Origin: Chamaea fasciata
Taxonomy: Eukaryota > Chordata > Aves > Passeriformes > Sylviidae
Assembly: GCA_029207755.1 (NCBI GenBank)
Contig: JARCOQ010000003.1
Coordinates: 41,746,144 to 41,810,143 of the forward strand
Length of the DNA: 64,000 nt
Direction of reading: 5' to 3'
Shown: positions 31,001 to 43,000 of the stretch, piece by piece
Numbering within the stretch: position 1 is the first letter of the stretch
Layout: every line of letters begins with the position of its first letter
Notes under the pieces: model-generated
The model's input: the letters and a program-made list of their open reading frames with translations, nothing else
What the model was told of the DNA's origin: nothing
Database searches by the model: none
Program-made: the position numbers and the translations under genes

Positions 31001-32368
31001 GGGTCCCAGCTTAGTAAGTCTCTCCCTTAAAAGCAACTTACATTATGGGACGTCTACAACAAACTAGCATGGCAAGTGATCGCACATTTAGCCTTCTTTC
31101 ACCAGTAGTTTACAAGGAACGCTTAAAAATCACAGTATTTGATATTTTAAAGATGTGATAACAGGCATCACTGGGAAGAACTACAGGCAGCATTCTGACC
31201 TGCAATGCCTGCAGCTCCAAGTTCCTCTTGTTCTTTCACATCCTTTGATGTATCTTCAGCTCTTTGCTCATTGTCAGCGCTGTCAGCAGGAAATTCTGGT
31301 TCCTCAGGTTCTATCAAAATTTCATATTCTGGAAAAAGGAATTCGTTATGCTTTGGAACTGCATCTGCCGAGTCATCTAGAAAACAGAAGACAAATACCA
31401 CTTCACAACGTCATCTCATATTTCACGTCCTTCTCCCCGAAAGCTACACAGCAAACTACATAGCAGAAACACTGCATGAGTAAGAAAGATTTACACCACT
31501 GCTAAACCTGACCTGAAGGTAAGGAATACTGTTACATTAAGGTCAGTGGAAAGCTGCGACATGCATCCTGTTGCTTTGAACCTCTGTAAATCCAAGTGGC
31601 GTGCAAAGCAGACCAAGCAGTGCTAGCGGCAGCGTTTAACAATTCAAAAGCTGCAGCTCGGTGCGGTATAAACCTCAGGCTGGCACGCGTGTCGAGCTGC
31701 CCCCGTTCCAGAGGTCCCCGATGGCCGCGGACCCACCTCCGGCGGCGTGCTGCCCGCAGGAGCGGCGGTGCCCGCTCCGCCAGTCCAGCGCCTGGTGCTC
31801 GGGCCCGCAGTAGGCGGCGCGGCGGCAGCGCCCGCAGCAGCGCGGCCCGAGACAACCGCAGACGCGGCAAAGCGCGGCGCCGCTGCCCAGCCGCCTCGGG
31901 GGCGCGGGGGCCGGGCCCGGGGGCGGCTCCTCGGGGGGCGGCTCCTCGGGGTACGTGTCGTTCCGCCGCGGCAGCTGGTTCCGGAACACTGCGGGCGAGA
32001 CGCGCCGGTCAGCGGGGCGGCGGCCGGCGGCGCTCCCCCCGTCCCTCCCTGCGTCCCCGCGCCTCACCGCGGAAGGGCCCGCCCGGGCCGGCCAGGCGGT
32101 AGCAGGCGGGGCCGCGGCAGGCGAACACGAAGAGGGTGCGGTGGAAGGCGTCGGGGCGGCCGGGCAGCGGCGCGTACAGCTGGAGCAGGAAGGCGCAGGG
32201 CTGCTGGCAGCGGCCGCAGCGCAGAGCGGCGGGACCCGGCAGCCCGGCCTCGCCCAGCCACGCCGGCCGCCCCCCGACCTTGCTGGGGAAGTGGGCGCTG
32301 CGCAGCCGCCAGGCGCCGCCCGGGCCCGCCGCCGCCGCCGCGAAGCCCAGCTCCACGCCGGGAGCCAT
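28075..32368 (-). CDS. PDCD2: Programmed cell death protein 2 (MYND zinc-finger, uS5 chaperone)
   Basis: Six coding exons on the minus strand: 32068-32368, 31737-31988, 31200-31376, 30087-30202, 28755-28871 and 28075-28239. They sum to 1128 nt and give 375 aa, against 344 in human. The start MAPGVELGF leads into the conserved [16 protein letters not shown] and [13 protein letters not shown] blocks. Residues about 141-178 form the MYND zinc finger (CRVCGCLGP, then paired Cys, YC, EHQALDW, H and C). An acidic linker follows, then the PDCD2 C-terminal domain with [50 protein letters not shown] and [12 protein letters not shown]. In vertebrates PDCD2 is reported to chaperone ribosomal protein uS5 (RPS2) for 40S assembly. 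Exons 1-2 lie in a CpG island and are GC-rich with a proline/glutamate insert; exons 3-6 are AT-rich. The extra length is mainly in exons 2-3. Confidence 0.96.
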
Positions 32369-32560
32369 GCTGCTTCCCGTCGGCCGCCGGGCTGCGAGAG
32401 GGGCGGGCGATGCCCCGGCCCCGCCCGGGCCGGCCCCGGCTCGGCCCCGCTTCTGTAACGCGGCTGCGGGAGACGACTGGGAAAAAAAGCCTTGGACGAC
32501 GAGGGCAGAGCTCTGCGCCGCCTCAACGGAGAGCGCAGACAGCGGTGAGACGGGGGGAAG
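31690..32560 (-). promoter_or_regulatory. PDCD2: PDCD2 CpG island and promoter
   Basis: Dense CpG over exons 1-2 and about 190 bp upstream of the start codon at 32368. GC boxes such as ggggcgggcg lie near 32400. No TATA box is visible. Long open frames on the opposite strand are products of the composition. Confidence 0.65.
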
Positions 32561-32647
32561 AGAAGACAGACACATTATCGACGGTGTTTTAATTCAATGT
32601 TTAAATATAACATTCATTAAGTAATTAAAATAATGCCAAGCTGCCTT

Positions 32648-32671
32648 AAAAAAAAAAAAAAAAAAAAAAAA
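32648..32671. repeat. Poly(A) tract
   Basis: 24 consecutive A on the plus strand, between the GNPAT 3-prime end and the PDCD2 promoter. It could be a decayed retroposon tail or a nucleosome-disfavouring tract; no attached element was recognised. Confidence 0.8.
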
Positions 32672-32964
32672 CCGAAAAAAACCAACAAAACCAACCCAAA
32701 CACAAAATACAAAAACATAAACCCAACACATTTATCAGTTCTGGTTATTGCCCAAGGTTTGATTTGTGCTCTTCATTCATGAGGGCCTTGCCTTGCATTT
32801 AGCAAGCCAGCAACATTTTTTTCTAAATATTAATTTTAATAGCAAGTTTTTAATTCCCGGTTACATTTTCACATTCATGAAATATCAGAAACCAATCACA
32901 TTTCTTGTTACAAGTCTAGAAAAATGTATTTAGACAGCCATTGCTGTGCACATCTCTTTAAATA

Positions 32965-32970
32965 TTTATT
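32965..32970 (-). terminator. GNPAT: GNPAT polyadenylation signal (AATAAA)
   Basis: The minus strand reads AATAAA about 255 nt past the GNPAT stop codon at 33225. This leaves roughly 0.6 kb before the PDCD2 start codon on the same strand. Confidence 0.6.
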
Positions 32971-33224
32971 TGTAAAAGAGACAATGTTTAATTTGTTTTA
33001 AAAAACAAAACATGGTGAGGATGTACATACACCTCTAAGCCCCTCAGCAGCAATTCCTAAGTGGCAATGGAGAGTTGTCCAGCTGAGGAAGCACTTCTGT
33101 GCCTCCCATGCTTGCAGGCTGGCTGGGTAAGAGAGGACCTTGTCTGTTCCTATCCCTGCTCCAGCAGGGCAGTGGTCCGTGTTCTCAGCAGGAGCTTACA
33201 TCCACTCACAGCAACAGAGACCTT

Positions 33225-36200
33225 TTAGAGTCGTGCAGCCACAGGTTTCTGTACAGGTATCCGAGCATCTAACACAAAAAAAAAATCCACACAAAATACT
33301 TCTGATCAACATGCTGTAAACACCTTGCCAATAAACTACTTCTTACATTACTGCCCTCAGCCACTGGGTTGCACAGTATATGAAATAAAGAAGGGAGATT
33401 CGAAGTGTAGCTAATGACACCAGGAAAAGTATTTAAAAAATATTACTAAGATTTTTATGCAGTTAAATCTATGGAACTACTAGAGGAAAAGCACTACATC
33501 TAACATATGTGCATTGTCCAGAGTAATTTATAACTTGAGAAGCTCTCTTCAAATTAATTAGAGAACACTTACCAAACATGTCCAGGATTTTACTAACAGC
33601 CTCTTGATTTACATTGTAAGTGAATCCATTTGGCCTACAATTACAAAAAAAAAAAAAGTTTATTCAACAATTATTTATTATTCCAGTGATTTCTACACAA
33701 ATAATCTGAATTAAAACATTTTCATAATTAATAATTTTTTCATCCTACCAGCATACATATCAAATTTAAGAACATGTCAGACTTCTACTCACGAACAGTC
33801 ATGGTTTCTTTATCTTTTCTTTTGTTCACAGTCCCCAAATCCTGTTGCACTCAATTTATTCCTTTTACTTGAAAGGGGAATTTAGCTATGGACATCTATC
33901 TTAACCTATTCATTTCATGAAGAGAGGCATAAGGAAATAGCTCAGGTCATCAGCTGCCAACTGTGTTCTGTGAAACACTCCAGACACTGCAGGGACAGGT
34001 TGTATTGGGGACTCCCATGGTCATACTTTAAAACACAGTAAGAAGCACCAAAATGCAAATTCGTTTCATAACAGAATAATGCAGAATACAGCAACAGGGG
34101 GGGTTTAATCCTAGGCCTATAAACCATGAACTGTGTAAAAATACTCAAATGATTAAGCTTTCACTTAAATTGCTTTGAGATGAGTTCAGTGCTGAAGTCC
34201 CCCAAAACTAGCAGTATTACTGATTATTGCTTACATTGCCTGACAAGGCTTACAGTAGCACACAGTATTACAAATAAGCAGTCCTGTTCTTTTCTTATCA
34301 GAGCATTGGGAGGAAAGTTGAAAACCAAAAGGTAAAGGGAAGCAGAAGCAGCCTACTAGTGAGTTAATGAATTTTGTTGTTAGGTCCCACAGGAGTCTTT
34401 CCACTATGAGGGTGTGCCACTTCCACATCTTGTACAGAAAGGAATTCCTGGGTCTCCTCCATGACTCCAGTAAATCCAGTCAAACTCTGGTGCTCAGGCA
34501 GTTGGGGTTCTGCTGTTCTACTAGGAGCTCAGACATTAAGAAATGCCACTAAGATTTCTATACACCAGAAGTCCAACATTACTTACGTTTTCTTCTTTTT
34601 CACTGCACCCAGTTGCACAAGAGCAGATAAGGCATTTTTCTGCATGTCAGAAGACAGCGCTTCATAACACTGTGTACTCCCTATGGAGAAGGTAGAAACA
34701 CAATTAAAATTTTTGTATTTTTCAATTAACAGGCTACTCTTGTAAAATCATATTGCATAACAGCTATACACACCCTTCTCGAGAAGCTGAAAAACAAAGT
34801 TGCGGACTCCGGGTATAAACTGCTTCTCAGTAAATGCTTCTTTCACTTCCTTTGAGAGGTATCTGAAAATTAACTAAATTTTCCAGAAAATGAGCATTCC
34901 TTTCTTTTAGATTGTCAGCTTGTAATGAATTATAAACAGACATGTCCTTGTAAGCAAGTAATACTATTCCACTTTGAAAAGCATAGGAGAGGAACTCAAA
35001 AGGTACCATTGCATAGGGCATCTGAAAGTGCCTATTTATTACTGTTTTACAGGTAAGAGAATCCCAAAATTAAAGTAAGACTCAGTATTTCTGTAATAGC
35101 AACCTTAGTCATTAATTTTAAATTCTTGTTCTTATAACCAAAGCCAGTTTAATTTTTTAAAGCAGTATCTGTTCTGAAGATGAGAAAAGATGGGCACACC
35201 AGTACAGTTCCACTCACCTCACACATCAGATCACTAACTAGATCCCACTATGTTAAACATTTACAGTCTCACCAATCTTGTACTGACCTAACTGAGATTT
35301 TAGCCTTCTGGGTCTGTCTGCATTGCTTACTATAGGAATGTAAATGTTTAATCTTATTAAGACCTTGGAAAAACCAGAAGAATTTAAAGAGCTATGGATG
35401 GAATTAATGATTCCCATAAAAGCTATCAGATAGGAGATGCAAACTTATTTCCACACCTGGCAGGACAGCCCACATAAAATGAATTAAGAAAGAGCTCTTC
35501 ATAAAAAAGAACAATAAACCTGGTAGCAGCATACTCCCTATGAATCTTATAAACCCACAATGAGCCATCACGTTACACAGTAGTTACTGCTTTTGTAAAT
35601 TGGACAATTTACTGAGCCAAAAGCTAAAATTGGGATCCTTGGGGGAGGCTGGTGGTTAAGATTTATTACTGCCATTTCTTAACTCTTGCATTTGTCAGCC
35701 TATTTACACAGAAGTATCACAGTTCTCTTACTTTCCCTAAAAAACACAGGAAAAAAAAGAGATCATTTTCTGAAGGACAACATACCTGATAACCTTCCAC
35801 AAAAGGTCTGAACATAGCTGACAAGAAAGACACTGTACCACTTCCTTTGTCAGTAGGGTAAATCTCCTGTTGAGTCGTTTGAATGGCATCACATTTTGTG
35901 AGTAGAAAACATCCTTCCTCAAAATCCTGGGTGAGAAATGCATAACTAAAATTCTAACATTTACAGAAGTGCAGCCACCATTTCCCAAAAAATCAACAAC
36001 AGAAACCACAACAGGGCACCACTTTAATTTCTGAACTCAGTTCTCAAAAGACTTAAACCAAAATTTTCCTGTCTCCCAAAAATACCCTTATATAAAGGCA
36101 GTGGGAACATGTTCTTAAACAGAACAGTTCCTCAATGCACAACAGGCCTGGGCACAAATAAAGTGGCCACGGCTGCTATTGCAACAGCCAGCCTGAGCTC

Positions 36201-39200
36201 CCTCAGGATTGTGTCAAAACAGGGTCAGGTTGTCCAGTTTAGGGTTTTTTCCTGTGGGTGTTTTTTTATTTATTTATCTATTTTAAAACTAAGGGTTTGG
36301 CTTTATCTCACATCCACCGTTCTCAGTATATGATTACACAGATCACTGACCTGCCCTCTACCAACCAGAAAACAAAGTGGTCAAAAAGTTACAAAGTATG
36401 GAGATGTCAAGGACAAAACCATTTTACTGCCAATATGGGCAAAGGGGGACAGATATCACAAAGGGATGGGACAAGGATGTGACAGACACGTGAATGAATA
36501 AAGGGGTGGGTGGGTGGGTGGGTGAGTGAGTGAGTGAGTGAGTGAGTGGGTAAAAGATCCCTCAGCATCACAGCAACTCTTTCATCTGACTCCAGAAAAG
36601 TCAGTCATAGCCAGCCACTTTCCTGCTCCAAGCTACTTTCTGCTATTTCAAAAAAGCTGCAAGAGGCAGCAATTGCTAACAAATAAAACTTAACAGAACA
36701 GTGCCAATCTGCCTTTTAAAAAGGCCCAATTCTCATCAATATAAAAATCGATGAGATTTTAATACATTTGCAAGTCTTGAACATTCTTGTGAAAATTATA
36801 CTTATCTCTTTTTTAATGCAGGAAAGATCGTAGTTACCACCATCATATATTTGTCCTTAGCACTGATAAAGATCACATGTAATCAGTTTAAAATCCAAAC
36901 AAAAACTACACATACCAATTTCTATTGGATGTGAGGCTTAACTAATTTTTTTTAACTGATAAACTTGTTTTTACCTGCATTTCGAGCAGGCGGGACCAGA
37001 GCCAGCTCAGACCCAGCAGGTTTGTGTACAAACTGACAGAGCAAGTCTTGCAGAGCGCCAAGGGCTGCCTGCAATTTTCCCAGCTTGCCTGTATCCAGCT
37101 GTGCTAGGGGTGCACACAGGCACACTGAGCCCTGGAATAAGGCAGTGTGCAGGAACAATACTGGCTTTGTCTGACTGATGGCTGTATGGGGCAGGAGGTA
37201 AAATGAGGGGAAATTCTTTCCAAGCAAAAAAGGATGCAAGTGAAGCTTCCATAAGACTCTAAGAGGGAAACTATTATGCCATTAGGAAAGCTCTCACTTC
37301 AAAAACCTCCACAGGCTGTACCCCTGACGGCATTTCCACTTCATTGAAATGACTGCTTTAACATATACTTTCAGATCTGTGCTGGAAGACTGGTAGCTTT
37401 ATGCAAAAAAGCCAAACTTGTGCTCCAGTTCCTTTTAATAGATCAGAATTGGGCAATTTCATAATTTTTAGGTTTTTTAACCTAAAATGGGGAAAAAAAT
37501 TGCATCAGCAACCTTGTGGATTCAGACAATATTTTGCAACTAACATAATGACCCCCTTTTAAGTTCTCCCTCCCATTTGCAGATCAAGGTGACATCCCTG
37601 TAGGTGTTTTTCCACAAAGCACTTGTTTGGCAAAGCCCTGGAATCAGATGCTATTTTAGTAGGTTGCATTACTATCAGTATTTTTGTATAAAGGATGTTT
37701 TTACCTTCAATGAAATGCCAGGAAAGAAGATAAACTCATCAGAAAAAACATCTCTTAAGAAGCTGAAGCAGCTATAGACTTCCTCTGAAAAAAATATTGC
37801 AAATGCAAGTGAAGAAAGGGTATTGAAGAGAGTATCTACTTCAAATAAAATATGGACTTGACATTTAAGGGATACATACAATGGCAGAAATCACAATAGA
37901 ATAGCAAGTACTCAAAGCACAGAAAAGGAAAGAGGGGGCTTGTAGCTTCTCAGAACAAGCATTAAATGCCACAATCAAATCCCACAAAAGGATCAAAGGG
38001 TAAATAAACCAAAAAAAGGCAAGCAAAATATCCCCATGCCCTCCCAACACATCCCAAGTATAACAGTCTCGGATAGCTCCCACTAGCAGTCCCAGGCACA
38101 TGGTGCTCATCTCCCAGCTGAGGGCACAAGGAGCAGAGGCAGCAGCTCCTCAGAGGCCCAGAGTACCTTTTCTGAAGCTGGGTGCCATGTGCAGGGCGAC
38201 GGCCAGCAGGCCGGGGCGCACGCAGACGTTCAGCAGCTGGTTCCTGTACGTGGCGCACATCAGCACGGCCAGCGCATGCCGGAAGACCATCTCCCCCACG
38301 GCTCCGTCCTCCACTCCCTTGTCATTCAGCACCACGTGGCCGTCGGCAAGGCGAGCGATGTTGGAATGCAGGGCGAGGCCGGACAGCACGGCTTTTTTGG
38401 CACACAGGTTATCTAGGAGGAAAATGCAACACTCAGGAAGTTGCAAAAGGGAAACGGCCTAAAATGCATCAGTGTTTCAGGCACTACACCAAACATTCAG
38501 TGAGAGAGATGTTCCAATATAATCCATGCCAGGAACTGGCAAACTAGGCATGGCATGACACGGAGAGAACAAATTTCAAATATTTCTATAATTAAAACAC
38601 TTCGAGTTCTTCCACTTACTAACAATTACAAATTGTAATTATTCCTTTGTCTCTGGAACAAGTATTCTGAGCTTCCAAATAGAAAAAGGATAGATCTCTT
38701 TGATGGATACACTCATTAGTAAGGAAATGGGGACTACACTTCTGCTTAAGCATTTCCAACACTACAAGTTTTCAAACAGACATACAAGTCTTTTTATAAA
38801 CTTTTTCATCAACTCTCATATGCAAACAAAGCCTCATCCCAAATTAAATTTATAAAAATTCTTAATATAAATATTGTTACATAACATACCAACTCAATGA
38901 GAAACATTCCTGCATCAGATTGGAATCAATTTGACAAGCAAGCAATAAAAACTTCATATTGAACACTGAAATATACTTTATGTGTTCACAGCACAAGCAT
39001 ATCAAACCAATATAGTCTCTGACAGAAAAAACCCATCATATTTCTTTCGTTTAATACAGACTTCATGTAGAGTCTCCTTGCATCTTATTTACTCCTTCAA
39101 CCTACTTTGTTCCAGCTTTGCTAAAGCTCACAAGTTTCTCAATACAACAGGAAGCAGAATTCTGTGCAAGTAATTTTACATTTCCTGTTTTGAATATAAA

Positions 39201-40009
39201 ATTCTGCAAATATTCTGCCTGCAGCAACCAACCAGTACGACAAAGGCAGAAATAACCAGCTGTTTGGAGACTGAAGAATGGAGAGGGTACATGTAGTTGC
39301 TGGCATCAGCAAATTGGCCTTTAAAATGTATTTCTGCTTTCAAACTGCCAATCCAACCCAAAACAAACCCAGTTTCTATGCAACTGATGCCTTGAGCACA
39401 GCCAGCACACTCCAACAAAATCCACACAGCTGTTGTCATTTCTCCATTTCATTACCATGCCTATTTGCTATGCCCTGACTACATCACAACTCTACTAAAG
39501 CAAATGCTTACTCACTGTTGCTAAGAAAATAAACAAAATAAATAAGCAAACTTGAATATGAAATGTTTTTCAGTTCACTGTGTAGTAAGACTCTAAATAT
39601 TATTTAATATTGCCATGAAATTCTTGCTTTTACCAGTCTGGCTGAAGCAGACCTTGCCTGCATTCCCTGTAGCGTCGATCCCTGAAATAAGTAATTTTTT
39701 TCCCAGAGGTGACAGAGTTCCTTTATACCAGTAGCCTGTTCCTATTTCTTTACTGTAGTAGTGAGAGGGATCCTTGATTATACACAGGACTACAAAAGCA
39801 AAGATCCTTGGTTTAAGTCTACCTACAGCTGAAAGGTAAATGTACTTGTATTGCACAATGCTGTTCTTTGCTAGCTTGACCACTTACATCCTGAGGCTGC
39901 AAAATTGCCTGTGTCACTCTGGCAATTCACAGAGAGAAGTTTCAAACAGAAACTTTGAAAGCACAATCAACCTTTCAGCAGCCAAGAGATACATATACAT
40001 TATACATAT

Positions 40010-40044
<35 letters not shown>

Positions 40045-40046
40045 AT

Positions 40047-40093
<47 letters not shown>

Positions 40094-43000
40094 ATGTGTG
40101 AATAAGTATATTAATAAAACCACCAAAGAAACCTTCCCTTCAAAAGTCGTCAATCATTTCTGGAGATAAAGTGAAATAAAAATAATCAGACAACTGAGAG
40201 TTTTGAGTTCCTCCACCCATCTGTTTCTGCTAGCTGCACCAGTAACAACTTATACTCTAGTCAGTGTAAGTGATGTTGGTGTAGGAAATGTAGCATTACA
40301 AGGAGTTAACTGGTGCAGATCAGGCAACAGCCTGTGACTTATACAGAGTTCAGAAAGACACACACTACACAAACCGTACTACTCTAATAAAGTATCTTAT
40401 AATTTTCCCTCTCATGCCACACTTCATGATACAACAGTAAAATATCTGTTCTGTTTCCACCTAACTGTTTTTCAAAGTATTATCTTTGACAGGTTAAATC
40501 AAAGCCTGTCAGGTTTCAGCATGATTTTCCGCATATTCTAAATCAAATTATAACTCTAAGAATTCTGTGAAGCTGTTACCATACATTGCTTCCATAGAAA
40601 TATAATTTATCTTTAATAAGCAACAAGATGAACAGAAATAACACTTTGTCTGTATACCAGGCCATTCAATGAATCCTCCAAAAGCCTGTGTTAAGCCTTT
40701 AAGCCACAGAGTCTTTTCTATTAGAAGTTCAAATTCCATGGCTGGCAAATTCTGGAGCAGGACAGCAGCAACTAGCACCCACGGGCTCAAAACCATGTTT
40801 TCTATCTGCAGGAGCTCCATCTTATACGCTACGTCACTGACAAATTCTTGGATATCCTCCGATGGCTTTTGGGGAAGATGCCTGAAAAAGACCAATGCCA
40901 TTTAAGGTGAAGAGCTCAAACAGTCAAATATAAATCACCCCCCTTTATTTCTTCCATATTGCTCCCAATTTCATAAGTTCACAGCAGGGTGATTCTATGT
41001 GCTACGTAAAACAGAAGTATAGAGCAAAGCATCAGTAGCTACATGACAGTACCTGAAGCACAGACCTCTGTACTGATGCTGTACATTTGCTGTCTTCAAA
41101 CACAATTCAAAGCAGCATGTTTTACAGAAAAAAAATTGCACAAGCAACACAATCCAGTCAACACTACAGCTCCCTGACACATAGTCACTTAACAGCTTAC
41201 AAGAAGTGAGAGAAGTGGAAGAATAATGCAAGAAGTGAGAGAAAAGTGAAAATTTTAAGTGGCAGAAGCACCACATTCTCAGAAAACAGAGTTTTGCCTG
41301 GTTCATGCACCACCATTAAATTTTCAAGTGGCCTCTTCTCAATACTGGGAAAGCCACAAGTAACAACTCATTTCAGAAATACCAAGTCACAAGCACAATA
41401 AGCCTCTGCTCAGACCAAACAGGTTCAGCAGTCTGAACAGTCAGATGGAAGGAGGTGAGACAAGATGAAAACGAGGTACAAGAGAACATCTTAGTCCACG
41501 TAGGTGTAGATTTAACAAATGATTTTCCTGTGCATACTCCTGGGAAGATGTGTTACCTGGGAACCAAATTGTATGGGCACCGATTGATCCTCCCAGATGC
41601 CAAGGTTCTAAGGGACACTGGCTGGCCAACGTAGATATGTATGGTACCAAAATTGTCACTGAGGATTCTCCTGGCTTTTAACAACCCCTAGGAAAACAGG
41701 AAGAGGAAATTTTAAATTCTGGTGCTACAGGGTGTGTATACATCCACTTATGTTTTGTTCTCAAGGAATTTACATACAGATGTAGATTCTTTGGGCTTTG
41801 GGACTCCTAGGAGTTCATATGCATAGAGAGATTCTTCTAATATCCTCTCATAGCTGATACTGATGGGAACAAGGTATGTGTCAAAGACTTCACGTTTGAA
41901 AAAGGGTTCCATCACAATGCTGAGAAGACCTGCCAATTGGGAAAAAAACCCAAACATTAATCACCTGTCTCTTTCAAAGAGGGAAAAGCAATTGCAATTT
42001 AACTTTGAAAAGGATATTTTTGCACTTTAGAAACTGCTAATAGGTGTGCACTGTGGCTGTTCTCTCTTCAAGCAAGCAGAAGCAAAAGACATTGTCCAAG
42101 CCTTAAAACAGAGAATAAATGAAAGCAACAGTCTTGCACAGCTATTTGTGCTCTTTTCAGCAGCACTGCTCTGTGCTTGCACAGCATCTTCCTTCTAAAG
42201 ATTCCCCATTACTTTTACAGTTACAACTACAATATTTCTCTGCTGTCCAGGGGATGCCTATTGTCTAGGAAGAAAAGGGTGAAGAGTTATTGAATTTAGT
42301 ACACAATGGGGCAAAGGGAGCAAAAGCAGTCGAGTGCAAGTGAAATGTATTGCTGTTCTTTGTATGGCCTTGGAACCCAGCCATGGTGTTTTCCATACTC
42401 TGACAGACTTCCCCAGTTTCCCTCTACTTTAACATCCCTTTCAATCCAAAGAACTTACAAAGCACATAAGCCACTTACGAAAACACTAATAATATTAGAA
42501 GTTCCAAATCTTAAATAAACATACCAAATTTTGGAGTCAGAGTCTTGGCAGTACGGCTTCTAGTCCCCTCAAGGAAAAATTCAATCGGGGCATAGCCACT
42601 CTTCAAAAGTAAACAAACAAACAATCAAAAAGCTACTCAGAAAAAACATTTCTTCTTTATTGACCACAAATAGTCTTAATTTGAAGTACTTACTTCAAAT
42701 GTAAGTAAGTTGCTTTTTTAATGAAAGACACACATATATAACTTCAGTTATCTGTAAGCCAACATTCATCCATTGTATTTGCCACTCCATATAGTTTAAT
42801 TAAAAAAATATAAATATATAATTTATAAAAATATCATGTCTGTCATGAGATATGGGCACACAATCCAAAGCAACTGATGAGCATTAATTTGTTTATCCCT
42901 TATTGAACTGTGTACTAATAAGAGAGTGCACAGATGGTCTTCACCTACAGCAAATCTGAGGTAAAAAGCACTTAATCAGATCACCATGAAGACTTTCAAT

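Noticed and set aside
31747..32592. 281-codon open frame on the plus strand
   Set aside because: It is antisense to PDCD2 exons 1-2 in the CpG island. It is low-complexity, and the true frame is fixed by PDCD2 homology.
38182..38547. Plus-strand frames across 38100-38550
   Set aside because: They are antisense to the GC-rich GNPAT exon at 38167-38412, whose frame is set by homology.
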